Made by a program: the position numbers and the translations under genes. Positions 15,308 to 24,760 of a stretch of DNA of 64,000 bases are shown here, in pieces. How positions within the stretch are numbered: position 1 is the stretch's first letter; every line of letters begins with the position of its first letter. Source of the stretch: Ochotona curzoniae (Eukaryota; Chordata; Mammalia; Lagomorpha; Ochotonidae); assembly GCF_017591425.1 (NCBI RefSeq), contig NW_024465421.1, positions 24,565,001-24,629,000 on the forward strand, given 5' to 3'. Under the pieces are notes generated by a model, which was given only the letters and a program-made list of their open reading frames with translations, made no database searches and was not told the DNA's origin.

Positions 15308-18300
15308 ATGAGCGAGGTCCGCCGGGATAGCACGAGCAGTCTGCAGCGCAAGAAGCCGCCCTGGCTGAAGCTGGACATCCCAGCCGCAGCCCCCGCAGAG
15401 GAGCCCGGTGTCCTGCAGGTAGGCCCTGGCCCGTGTGGGCTGAGGGTGCGTTCTGCACGGCCTCCTCACCACGCCCCTGTCGCCCAGCCCCTGCGGCGCC
15501 AAGCTTTCCTGAGGAGCGTGAGCATGCCGGCTGAGACCCATGCCCCCTGCGTGTACCACGAGTCCCGACGGCCTGCGCTGCAGCGCCAAGCCTCCATCAC
15601 ACAGACCATCCGCAGGTACACCCAGCCCTGGCCATGGGGCCCTCGGGGTGCACGGCCCCTCTCTGCCCTTCCCCCGGGGCTCAGTCTCTCCTTCTCTGTC
15701 TCCCTGTGTGCCAACACTCTGGCCCTCAGCAGCCGACAGGTGCGCTTTGGGTGTGTCCACACTCTGCCCCTCTTGGGTTACCAGGCTGCCCGCAGGGCCC
15801 TCCCACAGCGCCAGGCTCTTTCCCGGTCCCTGCTCAGGTATCTCATGCAGGTCATGTGTGTGCTGCTGTTCTCTGGCATGTGCATGGCATGTGGCCTCAT
15901 AGGAGCTGCCCAACTGGCTGGTAGTGCCTGGAGCTCCTCCCAGGGCAGGTGCTGCCATTGTTTCCTTTGCATGTCCCAGGGCTGCTGCACAGCCCCAGCC
16001 CCACGGCCTGAACTGTCGGGTCCCTCTCTGGTCTCGATGTCTACCCTTCAGGGCCAGGGGCAGGACAGTTAGGAAGCCCTCAGCTGGGCTAGTGGAGTGC
16101 TGCCCCTTATTGAGTCCCCCCCTGTGCCAGGGGCACCGCCGACTGGTTTGGCGTGAGCAAGGACTCCGACAGCACTCAGAAGTGGCAACGCAAGAGCATC
16201 CGTCATTGCAGCCAGCGCTATGGGAAGCTGAAACCCCAGGTCATCCGGGAGCTGGACCTGCCCAGCCAGGACAACGTGTCTCTGGCCAGCACTGAGACCC
16301 CTCCTCCGCTCTACGTGGGGCCATGCCAACTGGGCATGCAGAGGGTATGCCTGCTGCCACCTCCTGGGTGCTGGGCTGGGAGCCTTGCCAGCTTCAGCAG
16401 GGCTGGGCCATGTGGAGCAGATCTGGTGGTTTGAGAAGGCAGTTTGGATGGTCGCTGGGAGAGGGATCACAGGTCCCAAGGAGCAGACAGAGCCCAAGGT
16501 TGCCTGGTGGTGTGTCAGCACTGGGCGGGCAGGTGTCTTAAGCTGCCCAGGTGGGAAAGGGATTCTGGAGGTGTCGGAGCTGCCCAGGAGTGGTGGGCAC
16601 CTGTGTGGCTGGGGGAGCTAGCAACCCCAGAGCCCTAGCATCCTCTTCCCAGCAACCCAGCGCTGCATGTGGCCTCTCACTCCCCTAGATCATAGATCCC
16701 TTGGCCCGTGGCCGGGCCTTCCGTGTGGCCGATGACACTGCCGATGGCCTGAGTGCCCCGCACACCCCCATCACGCCGGGGGCCGCCTCCCTCTGCTCCT
16801 TCTCCAGCTCCCGCTCCGGCTTCAACCGGCTCCCACGGCGGCGCAAGCGTGAGTCGGTGGCCAAGATGAGCTTCCGGGCGGCTGCAGCCCTGGTGAAGGT
16901 GGGTGCCTGCCGGGGCAGGGCAGAGTCAGGGGGGCCAGGGCAGGGTCAGGGGGGCAGGGCAGGATCAGGGGGGAGGATCGGGGGGCAGGGCCACCTGGCC
17001 CGTGTTACCTCCTCCTCCTGTTCAGGGCCGCTCTGGGAGGGACAGCACCCTGCGGCGGGCCCAGCGCCGGAGCTTTACGCCAGCCAGCTTCCTGGAGGAG
17101 GACACAACCGACTTCCCTGACGAGCTGGACACATCCTTCTTTGCCCGGGTAAGTGGAGGTTGGGTGGCAGCTTCTCACCCTCTTGTCTGTGTACAGCCTG
17201 ACCTCTCATGTTTGTTCAGGAAGGGGTCCTCCATGAGGAGCTGTCCACCTATCCGGACGAGGTGTTTGAGTCCCCATCGGAGGCAGCGCTGGCTGACTGG
17301 GAGAAAGCCGCAGAGCAGGCCGAGCTTACTGGGGGCGCCCTGGGCCGCAGCGAGTTGGAACGCAGCCATCTGATGCTGTGAGTGGGGTGGCCAGGCAGCA
17401 GGGGACTGAGGGTGGGCAGCTCCGGGGCCAGACTGCCCACCCGTGAGGGGTGACTGTGGTCCTAGGGTTTGGCTGGGATCAATAGGAAAGCAGCAAGTGC
17501 CATGGTCACTTCCTGGGGTGCAGAGCCCCTCCTGGGCCCTGCCTCTCTAAACAACTGCCCCAGCCCAAATTCGCCCAGCTGGGTTGGGGACAGGATGGGC
17601 AGGGCAGGGACCCTGGGCCAGAAGGTGAATGTATGGCCTCCCGTCCAGGCCCTTGGAACGCGGGTGGCGGAAGCAGAGGGATGGCGGCCCTGGAACCGCA
17701 CAACCCAAAGTGCGGCTTCGGCAGGAGGTAGTAAGCCCGCCAGGGCCCAGGCGGGGCCAGCGCATCGCCGTGCCTGTGCGCAAGCTCTTTGCCAGGGAGA
17801 AGCGGCCCTATGGCCTGGGCATGGTGGGGCGGCTCACTAACCGCACCTATCGGAAGCGCATCGACAGTTACGTCAAGCGGCAGATTGAGGACATGGACGA
17901 CCACAGGTGGGCCTGGGGGCTGTGGGAGGTGCTGGGTGGGGGGCACGGCCCCTGCTGACACTCACTGCCCCTGCACAGGCCCTTCTTCACCTACTGGCTC
18001 ACCTTCGTGCACTCTCTGGTCACCATCCTCGCCGTGTGCATCTACGGCATCGCGCCTGTTGGTTTCTCCCAGCATGAGACTGTGGACTCGGTGAGCCCTA
18101 CCACCCTGCCAGCCTCAGACCCCTGCCGCCCCATCTACTTCTAAGCTGCTTTTCCCGCGGTGCAGGTGCTGCGGAATCGGGGCGTCTATGAGAATGTGAA
18201 GTACGTGCAGCAGGAAAACTTCTGGATTGGGCCCAGCTCGGTGAGGGCACCGCCTGCAGAAGGGTCCAGGAACTGGGGGGGGGGTATCCTGGCACCCATG

Positions 18301-21300
18301 GTTTCACATGCCTCTCTCCCACAGGAGGCCCTCATTCACTTGGGTGCCAAGTTCTCGCCCTGCATGCGCCAGGACCCACAGGTACACAGCTTTATTCGCG
18401 CTGCGCGGGAGCGTGAGAAGCACTCGGCATGCTGTGTGCGCAATGACCGCTCGGGCTGCGTGCAGACGTCAGAGGAAGAGTGCTCGGTGTGTCCCTGGTC
18501 CCCACAGGGCTCCCTTATTCAGACCGTGACAGACTCACCTGAGTTAGCCTGCACTGGACCTGTCACACAAATCCCTGTGGGTTGCCGTGAGAGAGCAGAG
18601 GGGTCCTGTCACTCTCCAAATGTGGACTTGGTTGGTGTCTCCCGTGTGGGTGTACCATCTTGCTCTGTTTTCCCAGGCTGGAATGGGAGCAGAGCAGAGC
18701 TGCGGAAGTTTGAACTGGTGCTCCGATGTGGGTTACTGACTCAGCTGGTTGTGCACGACGCCGGCCTGACTTGAGTTTTGGTTTTTCTAGCTGGCGTACT
18801 CTGGGTGCTTCCTGTTTGTGGGGGTATCTTCGCATTCCTGCAAGTGGCATTGCCTTTTTTCTTTTTAAGATTTTTTTGTTTTGATTGGAAAGTCAGATAT
18901 TTATAGAAAGAAGTAGATATAAGATCTTCCATCTGCTGTCTCACTCCCCAACTAGCTGCACTACCAGGGGCAGGGTTAGGCTGAAGCCAGGAGCTGGACC
19001 CTAGGAGGGAGTGAGGACTCACCCCAGTGCTGGGAAATGGGGTTAGGGTTAGAGTATCAAGCGCAGCCTAACACACTGTGCTACAATGCTCATCCCCCGA
19101 GAAGCTTCATAGTAGAAGATTCAGCTAGAGTTTTTTTTTTTTTTTTTAAAGATTCGTTTATTTTTATTGGAAAGGCAGATACAGAGAGAAGGAGAGGGAG
19201 AGAGAAAGATCTTCTATCTGCTGGTTCACTCCCCAAATGGCTGCAGTGGCTGCAGCTCAGCTGATCTGAAGCCAAGGTCTCCCATGTGGTGCAGGGTCCC
19301 GGGCTTTGGGCTGTCCTCCACTGCTTTCCCAGGCTACAGGCAGGGAGCTGGATGGGAAGTGGATCAGCTGGGACATGAACTAGTGCACATGAGATCCTGG
19401 CAGATGCAAGGCTAGGAATTAGCTGCTAGGCAACCGTGCCAGGCCCATACCCAAGCTTTTATCACATCAGCCACAGGGCACTTAATGAATTAATAAAAAC
19501 ATAAGAGATCTTGGGCCCAGTGCGGTGGCGCAGTGGTTAAGGTCCTCGCCTTGCACGCCCAGGATCCCATATGGGCACCGGTTCTATCCCGGCAGCCCCG
19601 CTTCCCTTCCAGCTCCCTGCCTGTGGCCTGGGAAAGCAGTCGAGGATGGCCCAAAGCTTTGGGACCCTGCACCCATGTGGGAGAGCCAGAAGAGGCTCCT
19701 GGCTTCGGATCGGCATAGCATCCGGCTGTTGCGCTCACTTGGGGAATGAATCATCGGACTGAAGATCTTCCTCTCTGTCTCTTCTCTTAAAAAAAAAACA
19801 TAAGAGATCTTTTTGGTGCAAAAAAATGGAAAATGGCAAGATATATATATATATATATATATAATATATATATATTTAATTTACTTGAAAAATAATTATC
19901 TTCCATTTTCTTGTTCACTCCCTAAGTGGCTCCACAGCAACAGTCAGTGCTGGACCAGACTGAGGCCAAGAGCCAGGAACTTCATCCTGGTCTTCCATTG
20001 TGCCAAGCAGTTGGACTATCCTCTACTGCCTTCCCAGGGGCATTGGCAGAGAGCTGGGTGGGAAGTGGAGCAGCTGGGTAGGACTGGATCTGGTGCTGGC
20101 ATTCCAGGTGGCAGCTTAGCATGCTGTGCCACGACCCAGCCTGGCCCTCCCAGGGACCTAGAGGATTCACCTGCAGCTTCTATAAGCTGTAGTTGCACAT
20201 GAATAGGAATTACGCTGCTCAGCCCCTGGTGCCAGGATCTCCCATACCACAGGCCTTCCAGGGTTGTCCACCCAGAGGGAGACTGTCTGCGCTCTGTCCT
20301 GGGCCCCATGTTCAAGGGCTGGGCTCCGAACCCTAGTCTCCCCACAGTCCACCCTGGCCGTATGGGTGAAGTGGCCTGTTCATCCCAGTGCACCTGACCT
20401 TGCTGGCCACAAGAGGCTGTTTGGTTCTGTCTGCCACCAGGACCCCAGGTGGGTCTGTTGGGCTCTTGCTGGGGGCTTGATGGGGAGGCTGCAGGGTTCC
20501 CCCTGTTGTGGTGGGTTGGGAGAGGGGGCAGTGACAGGGTCTGACCATGTTAGCCTCACGCAGGGTATGTGATGAGCCCTCCTCTGAGGACCCCCATGAG
20601 TGGCCAGAAGATATCACCAAATGGCCGGTGAGCTGGGGTGCTGGCTGTGGGGAGGAAGCTGTATGCCGCCAGTTCATGATGGCAGAGACTGCCCCCTCAG
20701 GTCTCTGTGCTTTAGGAGGTCTGAGGCTGTGGCTCCATGCTGGCAGGGAGCCCGGGTGAGGCTCAGGGGTGGGGGGTCAGGGACACCTTATTTCTCCCTA
20801 CTGGCCCACACGCCTGTGGTGAGGCCATGGTTTAAGGGAGCCCCTGACCTAGCTTACTCCTATCTCTGACCCAGATCTGTACCAAGAGCAGTGCGGGCAA
20901 CCACACCAACCACCCCCACATGGACTGTGTCCTAACAGGCCGGCCCTGCTGCATCGGCACCAAGGGCAGGTGTGTATATGGGGGGTTGTGCACCTTGGGC
21001 CTTCAGAGTCATTGCACACCCTGGGATTGCACTCCCTCCTTCTCCAAATCCCGAGACCATCCTGGATAGCACAGGATATGGGCCAGGAGTCTAGACTGCT
21101 CTCAGGACTGCAGCCAGGCCTGGCTGCCCCAACATGGAGCTCATCTTACTCTGGACCCTGGCTACCTCCAGGTGCGAGATCACCTCCCGAGAGTACTGTG
21201 ACTTCATGAGGGGCTACTTTCACGAGGAGGCTACACTGTGCTCCCAGGTAGGCCCAGGGGGTGCCCAGGGAGCGCCTCCCTCCCCACCCCTGGGCACCGA

Positions 21301-22159
21301 CAGTCACTCTCTGCAGGTGCACTGCATGGACGACGTGTGTGGGCTCCTCCCCTTCCTGAACCCCGAGGTGCCCGACCAGTTCTACCGGCTGTGGCTGTCC
21401 CTCTTTCTGCACGCTGGGCAAGTGATGCCGGGCCAAGTGGGTGGTCCTGGACCCCAGGAGCGGGTGGCTGCCTCCCTGCTGAGTGCTCCCTCCCGACCCC
21501 CCACAGGATCCTGCACTGCCTGGTGTCTGTCTGCTTTCAGATGACAGTCCTGCGGGACCTAGAGAAGCTGGCGGGCTGGCACCGCATTGCCATCATCTAC
21601 TTACTGAGTGGCATTACTGGCAACCTGGCCAGCGCCATCTTCCTGCCATATAGGGCAGAGGTAAGCTGCCCTCCCCACAGCCCCGGGTCGGGCTGGGGCC
21701 ACTGCCCTGTGGGCTCATGGGCCCTGTCCCTGCCCCCAGGTGGGCCCGGCTGGCTCCCAGTTTGGCATCCTGGCCTGCCTCTTCGTGGAGCTCTTCCAGA
21801 GCTGGCAGATCCTGGCACGGCCCTGGCGGGCCTTCTTCAAGCTTTCGGCCGTGGTGCTCTTCCTCTTCGCCTCCGGGCTGCTGCCCTGGATCGACAACTT
21901 CGCCCACATCTCAGGCTTCGTCAGCGGCCTCTTCCTCTCCTTCGCCTTCCTGCCTTACATCAGCTTCGGCAAGTTCGACCTGTACCGCAAGCGCTGCCAG
22001 ATCATCATCTTCCAGGCTGTGTTCCTGGGGCTCCTGGCCGGCCTGGTAGTTCTCTTCTACGTCTACCCAGTGCGCTGCGAGTGGTGCGAGGCCCTCACCT
22101 GCATCCCCTTCACCGACAAGTTCTGCGAGAAGTATGAGCTGGACGCACAGCTGCACTGA
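15308..22159 (+). CDS. RHBDF1: RHBDF1 (iRhom1), inactive rhomboid pseudoprotease
   Basis: Seventeen coding exons: 15308-15418, 15488-15615, 16131-16344, 16689-16898, 17026-17148, 17220-17377, 17649-17906, 17979-18090, 18166-18240, 18325-18486, 20348-20448, 20564-20627, 20875-20969, 21172-21247, 21317-21417, 21507-21660 and 21740-22159. They sum to 2562 bp, or 853 residues (human about 855). The order is a long cytosolic N-tail starting [20 protein letters not shown], a first membrane segment in the exon at 17979, and a cysteine-rich luminal iRhom homology domain ([23 protein letters not shown]). A six-helix rhomboid core follows, in which the protease serine motif is replaced (GPAGSQFG). The protein escorts ADAM17 and handles EGF-family ligands in the ER and Golgi. 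The intron after 21417 uses a GC donor. The poly(A) signal AATAAA is at 22202-22207. Confidence 0.96.
18862..19098 (-). mobile_element. old C-SINE in RHBDF1 intron
   Basis: T-rich tail at the left, then gattggaaagtcagatat and cactccccaactagctgc. Substitutions are numerous. Confidence 0.7.
19131..19445 (-). mobile_element. C-SINE in RHBDF1 intron
   Basis: Full-length minus copy with a T16 run at the left and the head gtgccaggccc at the right. Intermediate divergence. Confidence 0.85.
19512..19797 (+). mobile_element. young C-SINE with 17-bp target-site duplication
   Basis: Plus orientation, from tgggcccagtgcggtggcg to an A-rich tail. A perfect 17-bp duplication of the form A5-cataagagatct flanks it at 19495-19511 and 19794-19810 (the second copy overlaps the tail), so the insertion is recent. 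Confidence 0.92.
19840..19876. repeat. (TA)n microsatellite
   Basis: About 37 bp of alternating AT with one slip, inside the RHBDF1 intron 18487-20347 and just left of another SINE tail. Confidence 0.9.
19877..20145 (-). mobile_element. old C-SINE in RHBDF1 intron
   Basis: Minus copy, diverged. ttacttgaaaaataat marks the tail and gctgtgccacgacccagcc the head. Confidence 0.7.
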
Positions 22160-22201
22160 CTGCTGGAACCCGCGGCAGCATTTCAGCTAGTCCGTGTGGC
22201 C

Positions 22202-22207
22202 AATAAA
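22202..22207 (+). terminator. RHBDF1: RHBDF1 poly(A) signal
   Basis: AATAAA 43 bp after the TGA, followed by a G/T-rich stretch. The 3' UTR is therefore very short. Confidence 0.8.
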
Positions 22208-22591
22208 TGTACCGGGAGCGTTTTAGCTGCCACCAACTCGACCCCAGCTGTCTCCTTCTGGGTTCCTGGGCAGGACCGTGGAGGCCTCCTGCAACGCCCT
22301 GGCCTCACTCCACACCCAGAATGGGCAGCCAGTCACCTCTCAGTGATGCCCTCAGCACCCCCTCCTTGGAGGGACTGGGGCTTTAACCCAGCAGCTTGGG
22401 CTTCCACCGCCTGCTGCTTCTCCCTGACAGAGGAAGGGTCCAGCCATAGCCATGTGGCCTCTCCCCTACACACTCAGGAGGCAAATGCAGCAGGCTGCGT
22501 GGAGATGGGGGTGACAGGACTGACCAGTAGCAGCTTTTTGCTCTCAGCACCTACTTCTCTCTAACCACAAGCCTTGGCTTCTCACCTTCTT

Positions 22592-22908
22592 TTTTCAAAA
22601 GATTTATTTTATTTTGAATAGCATAGTTACAAAGTGAGGAGAGAATTCTGTGTGCCGGTTCACTTCCCAAATCCAAACTGGCCATGATGGCTGCATCCGA
22701 GCTGATCCGAAGCCAGGAGCCAGGAGCTCTGGGTCTCCCACATGGGTGCAGGGTCCCAAGGTTTTAGGCCTTCCTCTATTGCTTTCCCAGGCCACAAGCA
22801 GGGAGCTGGATGAGCAGTGGAGCAGCCAGGACTTGAACCAGTACCCACATGGGATGCTGGTGCCACAAGCAGAGTATCAATGTGCTATGCCACGACGCTG
22901 GTCAAGGC
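22592..22908 (-). mobile_element. C-SINE downstream of SNRNP25
   Basis: Minus copy in the same sense as SNRNP25. Its tail (plus-strand TTTATT at 22603-22608 and 22608-22613) gives two overlapping AATAAA hexamers on the SNRNP25 strand. Confidence 0.85.
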
Positions 22909-23044
22909 TTTCACATCCTAAATGCCGGAGCAAACAGGGCCAGGACCTACAGCCCCGGGGTCCCTGCTGTGCGACTGGGCACAGCTCCATGAGGCCACGG
23001 CACGGTCTGTCCTGACCAGCAAACGGGGAGGTGTCTGTCGAGGC

Positions 23045-24132
23045 TCACTTTTGCCTCAGCTTCTTGATGAAGGACACCTCGTCCCGGTTGCGGATGCCAT
23101 AGCTGAAAGTGGAACATGAGCAGTACTTGGTACCCCGCCCAAGGTCTGTATGAGGGTGGAGGTGGGTGAAAACCAGCAGGTCGCCCCCACCCTTGAGACC
23201 CCCAGAGCTTCCTGCAGGATGGCAGGCGAGCCTGGCTTACTCGCGGAGCTTCTTTCGATCATCTGCGAGCTTCTCCCCTGCGGAGATCAGGTGGTTCGTC
23301 CTCCACACGTAGGACCTGCAGCAGGGAACGGCGGAGGGCGGCTAGGGGAACTACCTACCTGGAGAGGGCAAAGGGCCTGGGGCAGCCGTGTCTCCCCATG
23401 GGCTCTCGGGACCAGCAGCCGTTGGGAGCCCGCTCACCAGCTGATGTGCTGGACGCCCCCTTCGCGCTCTTGCTTGAGCTGCACGTGTCTCTGGATGGCC
23501 TTCTTGAGGTCGAGGACAGTGGCGTTCTGCACCACGACCACAGCTGCAGGCAACGCAGGCTGTGGTGGGATGCCCCTCCAACACCACACTCTGCACCCCA
23601 ACCCCGTCCCTGGGATGCTCCCTACGTCCAAACATCCCACCCCCTGCACCCCAACAGCCTGGTCACAGCCCGGCCCGCTGGCAGCACTCACGCATGACCT
23701 CGCCATCCATCTTGCACACTCGGACTGTCATTGCTTGGCCATATTCCAGGGCAATCTGGGAATTGACCTCCTCCAGAGTTACCTAGCGAACACCAGGGGA
23801 TGTGTGTGAGGGCCTGGCCTGCCCCCGGCCTCTGCAGGAAAGGGGCAGGTGGGCAGGGGCAGGGAGCATGTGGGCCGAGGGGCGGGGGGCATGGGGAAGG
23901 GGGCATGTGGGCAGGGGTGGAGACAGTGGACATGTGAGCAGGGCCATGTGGGCGGTGGACAAGTGGGCAGGTGGGCTCAGTCCCCGGAGGCTGCCAGGCT
24001 GACCCGGGGGTCCCGGCAGCTCTCTGATTGGCGCCCAGGGCCGTCTGACCCTCCCGGCCTGACCTGGATCGGCAGGTCGCAGAGCAGCGGGTCCTGCACC
24101 ACCATGGCCAGGCCCTCCTGGAACACGTCCAT
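23045..24132 (-). CDS. SNRNP25: SNRNP25, U11/U12 snRNP 25 kDa protein
   Basis: Minus exons at 24132-24064, 23782-23692, 23543-23438, 23315-23241 and 23102-23045 give 132 residues in one open frame, the usual length of the family. It starts MDVFQEGLAMVVQDPLLC and ends VSFIKKLRQK. The middle is a ubiquitin-like fold (TVRVCKMDGEV, VLDLKKAIQRHVQLKQERE, SYVWRTNHL). The protein belongs to the U11 particle of the minor spliceosome, which recognises U12-type introns. The first intron has a weak donor (cag|gtcagg). Upstream of the ATG the frame stays open to 24339 through an 11-residue repeat but has no ATG. The gene is divergent from POLR3K, with 422 bp between start codons. No AATAAA occurs before the SINE at 22592-22908. 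Confidence 0.95.
23820..23990. repeat. G-rich low-complexity tract in SNRNP25 intron 1
   Basis: Irregular units of gggcaggtgggcagggg and ggggcatgtgggc. The transcribed (RNA-like) strand of SNRNP25 is the C-rich one. Confidence 0.6.
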
Positions 24133-24760
24133 CGCCTCCGAGTGCGGCAGCGCCTCCTCCTCGTCCTCGTCTTCGGGCCCCGCGGCCGCCGGCGCCTCCA
24201 GGGTTACGGATGGGGTCGCGGGCTTAGGGTGAAGGGTTACGGATGGGGTCGCGGGCTTAGGGTGAAGGGTTACGGATGGGGTCGCGGGCTTAGGGTGAAG
24301 GGTCACAGGTAGTTTAGGGTCTCCAGCGACCGCCGCCACTCCATGCCTGGGAGGCGCGACGCGCTCAGGCTAGTCTGCGTGAGGGCGCCCAGCCAATGGC
24401 GCTTCGGGAGAAAGGGGCAGCTGCGGCGGCCAATGAAAATGCGAGCCGGTCTGCCGCAGGGCCGCCTGGGAGCGCAAGATCGGGTCTGTGGATTGGCGGC
24501 TGCCAGCGCGGAGGGCTTCCGGCAGGGGCGGGGCAGCTTCCGGCGGCCGGCGCCATGCTGCTGTTCTGCCCGGGCTGCGGCAACGGGCTCATCGTGGAGG
24601 AGGGACAGCACTGCCACCGCTTCGCCTGCAACACCTGCCCCTACGTGCACAACATCACGCGCAAGGTGGGCCCCTCGCTCCCGCGGCGCCCTGGTTCTCG
24701 CCTGGGGGAGCGGCCCGTCCTCGGCTGCCGCCGTCTTCCCTCGTCCTGCGGAGCTGTGAT
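24050..24760. promoter_or_regulatory. bidirectional CpG-island promoter, SNRNP25 / POLR3K
   Basis: Two plus-strand CCAAT boxes (24393-24397, 24430-24434) and one inverted ATTGG (24492-24496) lie between the two start codons, about 35-60 bp apart. This is typical of NF-Y-driven divergent promoters. The interval also contains a three-unit 33-bp repeat. No TATA box is evident. Confidence 0.8.
24201..24310. repeat. 33-bp triplicate with telomere-like TTAGGG words
   Basis: Units start at 24201, 24234 and 24267, and a degenerate fourth begins at 24300. Each carries gggttac and cttagggtg. On the minus strand each unit keeps the SNRNP25 frame open as an 11-residue block of type HPKPATPSVTL. Confidence 0.9.

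Noticed and set aside
14942..15958. 338-codon minus-strand ORF opposite RHBDF1 exons 1-2
   Set aside because: Antisense shadow of GC-rich coding exons with no recognisable domain.
19512..19797. Possible functional tRNA gene from the A-box/B-box in the SINE head
   Set aside because: The body continues for about 300 bp with a poly(A) tail and no acceptor-stem closure: tRNA-derived, not a tRNA.
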